Shown one piece after another: positions 1-8,934 of a DNA stretch of 64,000 nt. The notes below the pieces were generated by a model. That model was not told where the DNA came from, did no database searches, and was given only the letters and a program-made list of their open reading frames with translations. Where the stretch lies: NCBI RefSeq assembly GCF_009469615.1, contig NZ_SSXX01000010.1:57688-121687 (forward strand), given 5' to 3'. Every line of letters begins with the position of its first letter. The first letter of the stretch is position 1. This DNA comes from Dechloromonas sp. H13. Lineage in GTDB: Bacteria > Pseudomonadota > Gammaproteobacteria > Burkholderiales > Rhodocyclaceae. A program made the position numbers and the translations under genes.

Positions 1-1178
1 ACACCGAGCGGCCACAGCACGACCAGATCCTTCACACGGTAATCCCGGCCGCGCGTCGCCGACTTGCCGCCATTATCCTGGACCACCAGTTCCGAACAGC
101 GCTTGACCAGCGCCAGACTGAGGAAGAAGAAAACTGAAAACGCGAGCAGCCATGAACTGGTCATGACACCGATCGCCACCGAACCGGCGACGATGCGCAG
201 CGTGTAGAGCAGCGAGAGCATCAAAACGTCGATCAACACGTACTGCTTGAGAACCCAACTGTATGCGCTGGTGAGAACCAGGTAGAGCAGAAGCATCAGG
301 AAGAATTTCAGGGATACGACCGATGCCATGACCAGCGCCGCCGCGAGGAGCATTCCGGCCATGGCGACACCGTTCAATATGGGCAATCGCGCACTGGCGA
401 AGGGACGCGATTTCTTGCGCGGATGGGCGCGATCGTTTTCCAGGTCCCAAAGATCGTTGACCATGTAGGTCGCCGATGCAGCGAACGAAAAGGCAAAAAA
501 ACCCAGCAACAGGGTCAGGAAAGTTGTAGGCCCAATAAAGGAGAATGCCGTCAGAACTGGAACGAATAGGAGCAGGTTCTTCATCCACTGATGGACACGG
601 AGGGCGCGCAACCACATGGAGAATCCCGCGGCTTCGTTGGAGAACTCCCTTTCTATCGGCACTTTCTTGCCAACGCTCGCTGCCACCTCGGGAGACACAC
701 CGACCAGCACGGCAGCCTGCGCCGCATCCCATATCGGCAGGTCGGCGGAACTGTCCCCCGCATAAACGAACTCCTTGCCCAGGCGCAACTGGATCAGTTC
801 AAGCTTGTTTTTACCCTTGAGATTTAACCCCTCCTCAGTCGCCAGAACCACGTCGAACACCCCCACCTGCTGGGCGACACGATCGGCAATAGAACGATGC
901 GCCGCAGTCGCCAGGACTATCTTTCGCCCCCTTGCCTTTTCTTCCTGCAGATAAGCGACCAATGGTTCGCGCAAAGGCAGGTTTTGCGGTGCGAAATTCG
1001 CATGGCGGGCGATTGCCGCCTTGAATGCAGCCTTTCCGCCGAGCAACCAGAAAGGAAGTTTCAGCGCGCACGTCGGCGCGGACTTCACAAGATGGACCAC
1101 CGACTCGACCAAGGTATCGGTCGGCGTCAAGGTTCCATCCAGATCAACCACTAACGGCACATTCGCAACAGCTTGCAT
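1..1178 (-). CDS. HAD-UbiA fusion prenyltransferase (3' part cut by window)
   Basis: About 392 codons are visible, and the frame is open off the left edge, so the C-terminus is missing. Residues 1-190 are a HAD-type phosphatase domain with the motif DLDGTL at residues 12-17. From about residue 200 the protein becomes membrane-embedded and carries the UbiA aspartate motif (NDLWDLENDRAHP), which binds Mg-prenyl diphosphate. HAD-UbiA fusions of this kind resemble decaprenyl-phosphate phosphoribosyltransferases, which transfer phosphoribose to polyprenyl phosphate; that substrate is inferred, not shown. I chose the ATG at 1178 because AGGG lies 9 nt upstream; an in-frame ATG at 1184 is possible but sits only 3 nt from that AGGG. 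The tRNA genes upstream are on the same strand, about 310 nt away. Confidence 0.8.
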   Translation of the reverse strand, partial: MQAVANVPLVVDLDGTLTPTDTLVESVVHLVKSAPTCALKLPFWLLGGKAAFKAAIARHANFAPQNLPLREPLVAYLQEEKARGRKIVLATAAHRSIADRVAQQVGVFDVVLATEEGLNLKGKNKLELIQLRLGKEFVYAGDSSADLPIWDAAQAAVLVGVSPEVAASVGKKVPIEREFSNEAAGFSMWLRALRVHQWMKNLLLFVPVLTAFSFIGPTTFLTLLLGFFAFSFAASATYMVNDLWDLENDRAHPRKKSRPFASARLPILNGVAMAGMLLAAALVMASVVSLKFFLMLLLYLVLTSAYSWVLKQYVLIDVLMLSLLYTLRIVAGSVAIGVMTSSWLLAFSVFFFLSLALVKRCSELVVQDNGGKSATRGRDYRVKDLVVLWPLG

Positions 1179-1489
1179 TGGCATCAACCCTGAGTACGGA
1201 CAAAATCGTTAACCAACAATCAAGCCAAAAACTTCTCTGGATGGGCGACTAACGAGCGCTGGAAGACGAACTGTTCTCAGGCTCCCCGTTCCCAATACCA
1301 CACGAGACGATTGCAAAATCATGGCCTCGCCATAATGCCATTAGCAAATTTTGAAAAACGAGGAAATATTGCACACTCATGCAAAAAGACGTCCACAACG
1401 CCGCCACGCGACGGCACGATACGACGCATTTCGCAAGACATTGACGGAGAGCGATCAGCATCTTCCCTAGCGGGCAAAACGTAACGAAG
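1179..1489. other. gene-free spacer
   Basis: This 311-nt stretch lies between tRNA-Arg and the HAD-UbiA gene. Short open frames exist on both strands, but they lack ribosome sites or recognisable protein character. It is less GC-rich than its surroundings and presumably holds the 5' region of the HAD-UbiA gene. I found no clear promoter, hairpin terminator or RNA in it. Confidence 0.5.
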
Positions 1490-1566
1490 TGGCGTGCCCG
1501 GAGGGACTCGAACCCCCAACCTGCTGCTTAGAAGGCAGCTGCTCTATCCAGTTGAGCTACGGGCAC
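1490..1566 (-). tRNA. tRNA-Arg(TCT)
   Basis: On the minus strand this folds as a full cloverleaf: acceptor GTGCCCG/CGGGCAC, D arm GCTC..GAGC, anticodon loop CTTCTAA with anticodon TCT (reads AGA), and T loop TTCGAGT. The discriminator is G and the CCA end is encoded (1490-1492). It lies 24 nt downstream of tRNA-Pro(TGG) on the same strand, so the two are probably cotranscribed and processed apart. Confidence 0.95.
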
Positions 1567-1590
1567 CCGAGGGTGAAGCAGGAAGGAAAT

Positions 1591-1667
1591 TGGTCGGGGC
1601 GGTGGGATTCGAACTCACGACCCTCTGCTCCCAAAGCAGATGCGCTACCAGACTGCGCTACGCCCCG
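1591..1667 (-). tRNA. tRNA-Pro(TGG)
   Basis: Minus-strand cloverleaf with acceptor CGGGGCG/CGCCCCG, anticodon loop TTTGGGA with anticodon TGG (reads CCA and wobbles), T loop TTCGAAT, discriminator A and encoded CCA. It is the first gene of a two-tRNA unit with tRNA-Arg(TCT). A second proline tRNA with anticodon GGG lies at 38863-38939 and shares the same acceptor stem. Confidence 0.96.
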
Positions 1668-1681
1668 ACACGAGGAAGCGG

Positions 1682-1687
1682 ATTCTA
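1682..1687 (-). promoter_or_regulatory. possible -10 box of the tRNA-Pro/tRNA-Arg unit
   Basis: TAGAAT on the minus strand sits 14 nt before the tRNA-Pro 5' end and is followed by CCGC. The same TAGAATCCGC string precedes tRNA-Leu at 49551-49560. No good -35 box is visible at 16-18 nt, so this is a weak call. Confidence 0.35.
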
Positions 1688-1744
1688 TCATCACGCAGAA
1701 ACCCGCACCAGATCAAAGGCCTATAATGTCAAAATAAACATTCC

Positions 1745-1773
1745 TTGCAGGCCGGGCGCCTTTCTGATATTTA
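1745..1773 (+). promoter_or_regulatory. candidate dksA promoter
   Basis: TTGCAG (1745-1750) and TATTTA (1768-1773) are spaced 17 nt apart, upstream of the dksA start at 1807. The -10 match is poor, so this is only a candidate. Confidence 0.35.
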
Positions 1774-1806
1774 ATCGCTTTTTTCGTCACTGGGACGTAC
1801 AAGAAA

Positions 1807-2232
1807 ATGGCAGACGAACTGCTCCATAAACACTTCGCACCGTATGAGCCAAAGCCGGGCGAGGATTACATGAGCGCGAAGCAACTCGCGCATTTCCGCA
1901 AGATCCTGGAAACGCTCAAGAAGGAGTTGAGCGAGGATATCGACCGCACGGTCCATACCATGCAGGACGAAGCCACGGTTTTTGCCGACCCTAACGATCG
2001 CGCCAGCCAGGAAACGGACATCGCCATCGAACTCCGTAACCGCGACCGCGAACGCAAGCTGATCAAGAAGATCGACGAGACCCTCGGCAGCATCGAAAGC
2101 GGCGACTACGGCTTCTGCAACAAGTGCGGCGTCGAGATCGGCATCAAGCGTCTGGAAGCGCGCCCCACGGCGACCCTGTGCATCGACTGCAAGACGCTGG
2201 ACGAAATGAAGGAACGGCAGATGGCGAAGTAA
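1807..2232 (+). CDS. dksA: RNA polymerase-binding transcription factor DksA
   Basis: 141 aa, close to the usual 140-150 aa. DksA inserts a coiled coil into the RNA polymerase secondary channel and, with ppGpp, lowers rRNA/tRNA transcription and raises that of amino-acid genes. The coiled-coil tip carries the functional D-x-x-D-x-A motif as DPNDRA at 61-66. The C-terminal zinc finger is complete (C104, C107, C125, C128), so this is the zinc-containing form. The start at 1807 keeps the N-terminal helix; starting at the internal ATG (residue 22) would delete it. It is a single gene that ends in a hairpin terminator facing pnp. Several tRNA promoters in this window have the GC-rich discriminator typical of DksA/ppGpp targets. 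Confidence 0.97.
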   Translation: MADELLHKHFAPYEPKPGEDYMSAKQLAHFRKILETLKKELSEDIDRTVHTMQDEATVFADPNDRASQETDIAIELRNRDRERKLIKKIDETLGSIESGDYGFCNKCGVEIGIKRLEARPTATLCIDCKTLDEMKERQMAK

Positions 2233-2250
2233 GCCTGCCGTTCGTCTTGT

Positions 2251-2260
2251 TGCGGTCGAC
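2251..2260 (-). repeat. dispersed GTYGACCGCA motif (intergenic copy; 24 copies found)
   Basis: This is the one copy clearly between genes (dksA/pnp). The 10-mer GTCGACCGCA or GTTGACCGCA, often followed by AC or GC, starts on the plus strand at 5568, 13339, 18177, 26627, 29823, 33078, 36511, 39049, 40391, 46945, 51083, 52812, 52865, 54233 and 56141. Its complement starts at 2251, 11926, 19479, 22247, 25757, 34715, 43336, 50070 and 58034. Copies sit in unrelated genes and in different reading frames. Four of the five GTTGACCGCA copies encode Leu-Thr-Ala with TTG and GCA codons, whereas the neighbouring style is CTG and GCC (for example 19557-19571). The count is by eye and may be incomplete. 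The role is unknown; a DNA-uptake-type signal is one possibility. Confidence 0.6.
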
Positions 2261-2280
2261 CTCCGGAAAACCGCAAAAAC

Positions 2281-2305
2281 AAAGGGCACCGCAAGGGTGC
2301 CCTTT
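2281..2305 (+). terminator. bidirectional terminator between dksA and pnp
   Basis: The palindrome AAAGGGCACC-GCAA-GGGTGCCCTTT has a 10-bp-plus stem, a tetraloop and T-rich flanks on both sides. It lies between convergent dksA and pnp and can end transcripts from both. Confidence 0.85.
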
Positions 2306-2327
2306 GTTCATTCAGAAAGCTTCCTGC

Positions 2328-4463
2328 TTACTGCTGCTGTTGTTGCTGTGCCACCGCTTCCGGCGCTGCGGCGCCCTCCTCCGCAGCAACTGCCTTCATC
2401 GACAGCTTGACGCGGCCACGGTCGTCGGTTTCGAGAACCTTGACGCGCACAACCTGGCCTTCCTTGACGTAGTCCTCGACCTTGTTGACGCGTTCCTGGG
2501 CGATCTGCGAAATGTGCAGCAGACCGTCCTTGCCCGGCAATACGGAAACGATGGCGCCGAAATCGAGAATCTTCAGCACGGTGCCTTCGTAGATCTTGCC
2601 GATCTCGACTTCCGCAGTAATCGCGTCGATGCGCGAACGGGCGGCAGCGGCCGCATCGCCGCTGGTGGCAGCGATGGTGATCGTGCCGTCGTCCTGGATG
2701 TCGATCGTGGTCCCGGTTTCTTCGGTCAGTGCACGGATCACGGCGCCGCCCTTGCCGATCACGTCGCGGATCTTTTCCGGATTGATCTTGAAGGTATAGA
2801 GACGCGGTGCGTAGGCCGACATTTCCTCGCGCGGGCCGGCAGCCGACTGCTGCATCAGGTTCAGGATGTGCAGACGCGCTTCCCTGGCCTGCGCCAGCGC
2901 GACCTGCATGATTTCCTTGGTGATGCCCTGGATCTTGATATCCATCTGCAGCGCGGTGATGCCGGTCGTCGAGCCGGCCACCTTGAAGTCCATGTCACCG
3001 AGGTGATCTTCGTCGCCGAGGATGTCGGTCAGCACGGCGAAACGGTTGCCTTCCTTGATCAGGCCCATGGCAATGCCGGCAACGTGCGCCTTGAGCGGCA
3101 CGCCGGCATCGAGCAACGCCAGACAGCCGCCGCAGACCGACGCCATCGACGAGGAGCCGTTGGATTCAGTGATTTCCGAAACCAGGCGCATCGAGTAGGA
3201 GAAGTCTTCCGGCTTCGGCAGAACCGCGAGCAGCGCGCGCTTGGCCAGACGGCCATGGCCGACTTCGCGACGCTTCGGCGTACCGACACGACCGCATTCG
3301 CCGGTGGCATACGGCGGCATGTTGTAATGCAGCATGAAGCGGTCGCGGTATTCGCCGGCCAGCGCGTCGATGATCTGCTCGTCGCGATTGGTGCCAAGGG
3401 TGGCGACGGCCAGGGCTTGGGTTTCGCCACGGGTGAACAGCGCCGAACCATGGGTGCGCGGCAGGACGCCGGAGCGCATGGTGATCGGGCGCACGGTGCG
3501 GGTGTCGCGCCCGTCGATGCGCGGCGCGCCGGACAGGATGCGGCCACGCACGATGCTGGCTTCCAACTCGTGGAACAGGTTGCCGACGGTATTTTCGTCC
3601 GGCGCAGCTTCACCCTGGCACAGGGCGGCGACGACTTCGGCGCGGATTTCCTTGACGGCCTGGCTGCGCGTTTGCTTGACGGTAATGTTGTAGGCCTCTT
3701 CCAGCCTGACGCCACAGACTTCCTTGATGCGGCCGACCAGGGCTTCGTCGGTAGCCGGCGCCTGCCAATCCCATTCCGGCTTCCCGGCTTCCTCGACCAG
3801 CGCGTTGATGGCCTCGATCGCCTTCTGCATTTCGGTGTGGCCGAAGACGACGGCGCCGAGCATGACGTCTTCCGGCAGTTCCTGGGCTTCCGATTCGACC
3901 ATCAGCACGGCAGCTTCGGTACCGGCAACGACCAAGTCGAGCTGGCTGGTCTTGAGCTGGCTCAGGGTCGGGCACAGTACGTACTGGCCGTCGATGTAGC
4001 CGACGCGGGCGGCACCGATCGGGCCGTTGAAGGGCACGCCGGAAATGGCCAGGGCGGCGGAGGCGCCGATCAGGGCGGGAATATCGGAATCGACTTCCGG
4101 ATTCAGCGACACCACCGTGGCGATGACCTGGACTTCATTGTAGAAACCATCCGGGAACAAGGGGCGGATCGGACGGTCGATCAGGCGGCAAGTCAACGTT
4201 TCCTTTTCGGACGGACGGCCTTCGCGCTTGAAGAACCCGCCGGGAATACGGCCGGCGGCATAGACTTTTTCCTGGTAATCGACGGTCAGCGGGAAGAAAT
4301 CCTGGCCCGGCTTGGCATTCTTGGCGGCCACGACGGTGACCAGCACCACGGTTTCCTCCATGGAAACGAGAACTGCACCGCCTGCCTGGCGGGCGATTTC
4401 GCCGGTCTCGATGGTGACCTGATGGGCACCGTAGGCGAAGGTCTTTTTCACGACATTAAACAT
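2328..4463 (-). CDS. pnp: polyribonucleotide nucleotidyltransferase (PNPase)
   Basis: 711 aa, normal length. PNPase degrades RNA 3'-to-5' by phosphorolysis and is a core degradosome/RNA turnover enzyme. Two RNase PH-like domains (about 1-140 and 320-460) form the catalytic core. They are followed by a KH domain (about 555-615, GKGGAVIR) and an S1 domain (about 620-690, ending near GLLHISQIA). The C-terminus ends in a run of six glutamines after an Ala/Glu-rich tail, which is unusual but outside the catalytic parts. It is the last gene of the rimP-to-pnp run. A strong terminator between rpsO and pnp (4544-4574) means pnp needs readthrough or its own promoter. In E. coli pnp autoregulates through its leader; I see no direct proof of that here. 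Confidence 0.97.
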   Translation of the reverse strand: MFNVVKKTFAYGAHQVTIETGEIARQAGGAVLVSMEETVVLVTVVAAKNAKPGQDFFPLTVDYQEKVYAAGRIPGGFFKREGRPSEKETLTCRLIDRPIRPLFPDGFYNEVQVIATVVSLNPEVDSDIPALIGASAALAISGVPFNGPIGAARVGYIDGQYVLCPTLSQLKTSQLDLVVAGTEAAVLMVESEAQELPEDVMLGAVVFGHTEMQKAIEAINALVEEAGKPEWDWQAPATDEALVGRIKEVCGVRLEEAYNITVKQTRSQAVKEIRAEVVAALCQGEAAPDENTVGNLFHELEASIVRGRILSGAPRIDGRDTRTVRPITMRSGVLPRTHGSALFTRGETQALAVATLGTNRDEQIIDALAGEYRDRFMLHYNMPPYATGECGRVGTPKRREVGHGRLAKRALLAVLPKPEDFSYSMRLVSEITESNGSSSMASVCGGCLALLDAGVPLKAHVAGIAMGLIKEGNRFAVLTDILGDEDHLGDMDFKVAGSTTGITALQMDIKIQGITKEIMQVALAQAREARLHILNLMQQSAAGPREEMSAYAPRLYTFKINPEKIRDVIGKGGAVIRALTEETGTTIDIQDDGTITIAATSGDAAAAARSRIDAITAEVEIGKIYEGTVLKILDFGAIVSVLPGKDGLLHISQIAQERVNKVEDYVKEGQVVRVKVLETDDRGRVKLSMKAVAAEEGAAAPEAVAQQQQQQ

Positions 4464-4543
4464 GGCTTCCTTTCACTCTCATCACAATTAACAACGATAA
4501 CAACAACTTACAACGACAACAAAAATCTTGGACACAACAAACA

Positions 4544-4574
4544 AAAAAGCGGCCGGGATATTTCCGGGCCGCTC
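4544..4574 (-). terminator. rpsO terminator
   Basis: On the minus strand AGCGGCCCGG-AAAT-ATCCCGGCCGCT forms a long GC-rich stem and is followed by a run of six T. It separates rpsO (ends 4594) from pnp (starts 4463), as in many proteobacteria where rpsO-pnp transcripts are partly terminated and processed here. Confidence 0.88.
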
Positions 4575-4593
4575 CTTCGGGGCTTCGCCTGCC

Positions 4594-4863
4594 TTACTTG
4601 CGCAGACCGAGCCTGGTAATCAGGGTACGGTAAGAATCGATGTTCTTGCCCTTGAGGTAGTCCAGCAGCTTGCGACGCTGGCTGACCAGGCGCAGCAGAC
4701 CACGACGCGAGTGGTGGTCCTTCTTGTGCTCCTTGAAGTGCGGCGTCAGGTCGTTGATGCGTGCCGTCAGCAGCGCGATCTGCACTTCCGGGGAACCGGT
4801 GTCGCCCTTGGCGCGCTGATATTCGGCAACGATGCCGGCCTTCATTTCGGTGGTAAATGCCAT
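4594..4863 (-). CDS. rpsO: 30S ribosomal protein S15
   Basis: 89 aa from the ATG at 4863 (MAFTTEMK...), the standard S15 length. A TTG two codons further upstream is not needed. S15 binds 16S rRNA helices 20-22 and nucleates the platform of the 30S subunit. The hallmark [15 protein letters not shown] and the [21 protein letters not shown] region are intact. The AGAGGG ribosome site lies 8 nt upstream of the ATG. It is followed by a terminator and pnp. S15 often represses its own translation through leader structure; the 100-nt leader here could do so but I could not show a pseudoknot. Confidence 0.97.
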   Translation of the reverse strand: MAFTTEMKAGIVAEYQRAKGDTGSPEVQIALLTARINDLTPHFKEHKKDHHSRRGLLRLVSQRRKLLDYLKGKNIDSYRTLITRLGLRK

Positions 4864-4959
4864 TTTCAAAACCCTCTTTCATGGTGACGACGCCGCCCCG
4901 GTTTGATAGAGCAGGCGCCAGATTGAACAAAATTTTCCGCTGGCGACGGAAAGCGGCGA

Positions 4960-4968
4960 AGTATACCA
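4960..4968 (-). promoter_or_regulatory. candidate extended -10 promoter for rpsO
   Basis: TGGTATACT on the minus strand is an extended -10 (TGnTATACT), placed just after the truB stop codon and about 97 nt before rpsO. The -35 region inside truB is poor, as extended -10 promoters allow. Confidence 0.4.
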
Positions 4969-4970
4969 GC

Positions 4971-5870
4971 TTAAGTTGCCGAATGCACCACCCGCCGCGG
5001 CCACAGACGCCCGTCCGGCCCCGGCTCGCCGATGCCGAGCAGTCGCTCATCGGCATAAACGCGAATCTTTCCGCCCAGGCCGCTCGCCAGATCGACCGGA
5101 TTGCCGTGAACGAAGCGATCCGCGGCATCGGCGCCCAGGGCAACCCTGGGCAGGCCCTGCAGCAGCGCATCCACCGCCAGGAGATGCCCTGCCCGTTCGC
5201 TTTCATCAAGCGCCGCCAGTTGATCCAGCGTCACGGCACGGGTGAGGTCGAGGTCGCCGACGACAGTGCGGCGCAGGGCCGCCAGATGGGCGCCGCAGCC
5301 CAGCGCCCGGCCGATGTCGGCCGCCAGCACGCGAATGTAGGTGCCCTTGCTGCAGGCAACGCGCAAGGTCAGCGTATCCCCGGCGAAAGCCAGGCACTCG
5401 ATGGCATGGATGTTCACCGGGCGCGGCGCGCGCTCGACTTCGATGCCCTGCCGCGCGAGTTCGTAAAGCGGCCGGCCATTGCGCTTCAACGCCGAGTGCA
5501 TGGGCGGAATTTGCAGGATGGGGCCGGTGAATTGCGGCAGCACCCTGGAAATATCGCTATTTTCGACGTCGACCGCAGCCGTCGCGACAATCTCGCCTTC
5601 GGCGTCGCCGGAATCGGTCGTCACCCCCAGTTTGAGGACGGCCTCGTAGGTCTTGTCGGCGTCGAGCAGATCGGCGGAGAACTTGGTCGCCTCGCCGAAG
5701 CACATGGGCAACAGGCCGCTGGCGAGCGGATCGAGCGTCCCCGTGTGACCGCCCTTGGCCGCGGAGAACAGCCGGCGCGCCTTCTGCAGGGCGTCGTTGG
5801 AAGTCATGCCGTGCGGCTTGTCGAGCAACAGAACGCCATCGACCTGTTTCCAGGTCTTTTTGACCTGCAT
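4971..5870 (-). CDS. truB: tRNA pseudouridine(55) synthase TruB
   Basis: 299 aa. TruB isomerises U55 to pseudouridine in the T loop of all elongator tRNAs and also acts as a tRNA-folding chaperone. The catalytic motif GGHTGTLDPLASG is present, with the nucleophile Asp at residue 47. The N-terminal GVLLLDKPHGMTSND motif and the C-terminal PUA-like region (about 235-295) are in place. It starts 6 nt after rbfA stops, in the conserved infB-rbfA-truB order, so it is surely cotranscribed. Confidence 0.97.
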   Translation of the reverse strand: MQVKKTWKQVDGVLLLDKPHGMTSNDALQKARRLFSAAKGGHTGTLDPLASGLLPMCFGEATKFSADLLDADKTYEAVLKLGVTTDSGDAEGEIVATAAVDVENSDISRVLPQFTGPILQIPPMHSALKRNGRPLYELARQGIEVERAPRPVNIHAIECLAFAGDTLTLRVACSKGTYIRVLAADIGRALGCGAHLAALRRTVVGDLDLTRAVTLDQLAALDESERAGHLLAVDALLQGLPRVALGADAADRFVHGNPVDLASGLGGKIRVYADERLLGIGEPGPDGRLWPRRVVHSAT

Positions 5871-5876
5871 GGAAAC

Positions 5877-6245
5877 TCAGTCTTCCGGCGTCTGGTCGCT
5901 CAGCGCCGCCGCCTTGTCGATCAGCTGCGAGAGGCTGGAACCGCGCTCGAGCGAATTGTCGTAGATGAAATGCAACTCGGGCAGCGTGTGAATGTGGATC
6001 CGGCGCCCCAGTTCGCGGCGCAGGAATCCCGAGGCTCGCTTCAGGCCGCGCTGGACGTCTTCCAGATGCTCGGCATCGAGCGTCGTGAAGAAGACCTTGG
6101 CGTGGGCGTAATCCGGCGTCAGCTCGACCGCCGTGAGGCTGATCATGCCGACGCGGGGATCCTTCAGCTCGCTGCGAATCAGATCGGCGAGATCGCGGCG
6201 CACCTGCTCCGCGACCCGGTCGCTGCGCTGGAAACCCTTCTTCAT
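5877..6245 (-). CDS. rbfA: 30S ribosome-binding factor RbfA
   Basis: 122 aa, typical length. RbfA is a single KH-fold protein that binds immature 30S subunits near helix 1 of 16S rRNA and helps late maturation, especially in the cold. The N-terminus (RSDRVAEQVRRDLADLI) and the region around DPRVGMISLTAVELTPD match the family. Its start codon overlaps the end of infB at 6245, which implies translational coupling. Confidence 0.95.
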   Translation of the reverse strand: MKKGFQRSDRVAEQVRRDLADLIRSELKDPRVGMISLTAVELTPDYAHAKVFFTTLDAEHLEDVQRGLKRASGFLRRELGRRIHIHTLPELHFIYDNSLERGSSLSQLIDKAAALSDQTPED

Positions 6246-8917
6246 TACAGACTGCGCGCCACTTCCTGAATTTCGTAGACTTCGAGCTGGTCGCCTTCCT
6301 GGATGTCGTTGTTACCCCTGAGCGACAGACCGCACTCGAAGTTGGAGCGGACTTCCTTGACGTCGTCCTTGAAGCGCTTGAGCGAGTCGAGTTCGCCGTC
6401 CCACATCACGACGTTGTTGCGCAGCAGGCGAATGCGGGAATTGCGCTTGACCACGCCTTCCAGCACGTAACAACCGGCGATGGCACCAACCTTGGAGATA
6501 TGGAAGACCTGGCGAATCTCGACCATGCCGGTGATCTGCTCGCGCTTCTCGGGCGCCAGCATGCCGGACAGGGCCGCCTTGACCTCGTCGACGGCGTCGT
6601 AGATCACGTTGTAGTAACGGAGGTCGACGCCGAAGTTCTCGGCCAGCTTGCGCGCGCCGGCATCGGCCCGGATGTTGAAGCCGATGATGACGGCGCCCGA
6701 GGCTTGGGCCAGGTTGACGTCGGATTCGCTGATCGCGCCGACCGCGCCATGCACGACCTGGACGCGAACCTCTTCGTTGGAAAGCTTCTGCAGGGTCTGC
6801 ACCAGCGCTTCCTGCGAGCCCTGCACGTCGGCCTTGACGATGAGCGGCAGAGTCTTGACCTCGCCCTCCTCCATCTGCTGGAACATGTTTTCCAGCTTGG
6901 CCGCTTGCTGCTTGGCCAGCTTGACGTCGCGGAACTTGCCCTGGCGGAAGAGCGCGATTTCGCGCGCCTTCTTCTCGTCATTGAGGACGATGGCTTCCTC
7001 GCCGGCCGCCGGCACGTCCGACAGGCCGAGGATTTCGACCGGAATCGACGGACCTGCCTCGGTGATCGGCTTGCCGTTCTCGTCGAGCATCGCGCGCACC
7101 TTGCCGAAAACCTGTCCGGCCAGCACGACGTCGCCGCGCTTCAAGGTACCGGACTGGACCAGCATGGTCGCCACCGCGCCACGGCCCTTGTCGAGGCGCG
7201 CTTCGATGATCAGGCCCTTGGCCGGTGCATCCTTCTGCGACTTCAGCTCCAGAATCTCGGCCTGCAACAGGACCTGCTCGAGCAATTCGTCGATGCCGGT
7301 GCCCTTCTTGGCCGAAACCGGGCAGAACGGCGAATCGCCACCGTATTCTTCCGGAATGACCCCTTCGGCGACCAGTTCCTGCTTGACGCGGTCCGGATTG
7401 GCATCCGGCTTGTCGATCTTGTTGACCGCGACGACCAGCGGCACGCCGGCCGCCTTGGCATGGTGGATCGCTTCCTTGGTCTGCGGCATGACGCCGTCGT
7501 CGGCAGCCACGACCAGGATGACGATGTCGGTCGCCTTGGCGCCGCGCGCGCGCATGGCCGTGAATGCCTCGTGACCCGGGGTATCGAGGAAGGTCAGCAT
7601 GCCGCGATCGGTTTCGACGTGGTAGGCGCCGATGTGCTGCGTGATGCCGCCGGCTTCGCCGGCCGCCACCTTGGCGCGCCGGATGTAGTCGAGCAGCGAG
7701 GTCTTGCCGTGGTCGACGTGGCCCATGACGGTTACCACCGGCGCCCGCGGTTCGAGCGGCACGTCCTTGTGCTCGGCGCTTTCCTCGAGGAAGGCGTCCG
7801 GATCGTCGAGCTTGGCGGCAAACGCCTTGTGCCCCATTTCCTCGACGACGATCATCGCCGTTTCCTGGTCCAGCACCTGATTGATGGTGACCATCGACCC
7901 CATCTTCATCATCGTCTTGATGACTTCGGTCGCCTTCACCGCCATCTTGTGCGCCAGATCGGCGACCGAAATGGTTTCGGGAACGTGAATCTCGCGCACG
8001 ATGACCTCAGTCGGCGCCTGGAAGCTGCCCTGGCCGTCATCCGCCGCATGGCCGTGCTTCCTGTGGCCGCCGCGACCGCTCTTCCACGAACTGCCGGTAT
8101 CGGAAGAACGCGTCTTGATGCCGGGCTTCTTCTTGCCTTCGTCGGCACGGCCACCGCCGCCCTTCTTGGCGTCCTTGCCCGGGGCGTCGGGTTTCTTGTG
8201 CAGGGTGCCCTTGTCGGCCGGCGCCGGTTGCGCCTTGGCCTGGGCGGCCGCCTGCTGCCGTGCCTGTTCGGCGATCTTGGCCGCTTCCGCCGCCGCCTCG
8301 GCCTGCTGGCGCATGCGGGCCAACTCGGCTTCGCGGGCCTGCTTCTGTTTCAGCTCCTGTTCCTGAATCTCGCGCAACTGGCTGTAGCGACGATTCTGCT
8401 CTTCGCGTGCCCGGAGTTCGTCCTCGCCGATCACCGACGCTAGCGAAGGCGCCGGCGCCGGAACGGGCTCCGGCTTCGTCTCGACGACCGGCGGTGGGTT
8501 TTCGACGACTGGTTCGACGACCGGCGGCGGGATTTCAACGACCGGCTCGACGACCACCGGCGCTTCAACGACCGGTTCGACGACCGGCGCTTCGACGACC
8601 GCTTCGGGCACATGATCGCCGGCTTCGCGCTTGACCAGAACACGCTTCTTGCGCACCTCGACCTGCACGGTACGGGCGCGGCCATGCGCGTCGGTCGCCT
8701 TGATCTCCGACGTCTGCTTGCGGGTCAGCGTGATCTTGGTCTTCGATTCGTCGCCGTGTGCGCGACGCAGGTACTCCAGCAGCCTGGCCTTGTCCTGGTC
8801 GGTCAGCGCATCGGCGCTGCCCTGCTTGCCGACGCCGGCCTTGCCCAGCTGCTCGAGCAGGGCCGCCACCGGCATCTTGAGTTCTACGGCGAATTGCGAA
8901 ACAGTTGTTGCTGTCAT
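6245..8917 (-). CDS. infB: translation initiation factor IF-2
   Basis: 890 aa. IF-2 is the GTPase that brings fMet-tRNA to the 30S P site and promotes subunit joining. An N-terminal IF2_N helical domain is followed by a long Pro/Val/Glu-rich and then Ala/Gln/Lys-rich linker. The G domain carries [17 protein letters not shown] and NKIDKPDA, followed by domains II-IV. I chose the ATG at 8917 because GAGGG lies 8 nt upstream; an in-frame GTG at 8938 would overlap the nusA stop and place the ribosome site inside the gene. It sits 17 nt after nusA in the conserved nusA-infB order. Confidence 0.97.
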   Translation of the reverse strand: MTATTVSQFAVELKMPVAALLEQLGKAGVGKQGSADALTDQDKARLLEYLRRAHGDESKTKITLTRKQTSEIKATDAHGRARTVQVEVRKKRVLVKREAGDHVPEAVVEAPVVEPVVEAPVVVEPVVEIPPPVVEPVVENPPPVVETKPEPVPAPAPSLASVIGEDELRAREEQNRRYSQLREIQEQELKQKQAREAELARMRQQAEAAAEAAKIAEQARQQAAAQAKAQPAPADKGTLHKKPDAPGKDAKKGGGGRADEGKKKPGIKTRSSDTGSSWKSGRGGHRKHGHAADDGQGSFQAPTEVIVREIHVPETISVADLAHKMAVKATEVIKTMMKMGSMVTINQVLDQETAMIVVEEMGHKAFAAKLDDPDAFLEESAEHKDVPLEPRAPVVTVMGHVDHGKTSLLDYIRRAKVAAGEAGGITQHIGAYHVETDRGMLTFLDTPGHEAFTAMRARGAKATDIVILVVAADDGVMPQTKEAIHHAKAAGVPLVVAVNKIDKPDANPDRVKQELVAEGVIPEEYGGDSPFCPVSAKKGTGIDELLEQVLLQAEILELKSQKDAPAKGLIIEARLDKGRGAVATMLVQSGTLKRGDVVLAGQVFGKVRAMLDENGKPITEAGPSIPVEILGLSDVPAAGEEAIVLNDEKKAREIALFRQGKFRDVKLAKQQAAKLENMFQQMEEGEVKTLPLIVKADVQGSQEALVQTLQKLSNEEVRVQVVHGAVGAISESDVNLAQASGAVIIGFNIRADAGARKLAENFGVDLRYYNVIYDAVDEVKAALSGMLAPEKREQITGMVEIRQVFHISKVGAIAGCYVLEGVVKRNSRIRLLRNNVVMWDGELDSLKRFKDDVKEVRSNFECGLSLRGNNDIQEGDQLEVYEIQEVARSL
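8481..8600 (-). repeat. degenerate PVVE tandem repeat inside infB
   Basis: About 120 bp of infB consist of diverged units built on CGACGACCGGC, encoding repeated VVE-P/A segments in the IF-2 linker. It is a coding low-complexity array likely to vary in copy number between strains, and has no regulatory meaning that I can see. Confidence 0.7.
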
Positions 8918-8934
8918 ACTTGCTACCCTCCCGC

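Noticed and set aside
1249..1519. Small minus-strand frames in the tRNA-flanking spacer
   Set aside because: They overlap tRNA-Arg in part, lack ribosome sites, and encode Cys/Trp-rich random-looking peptides.
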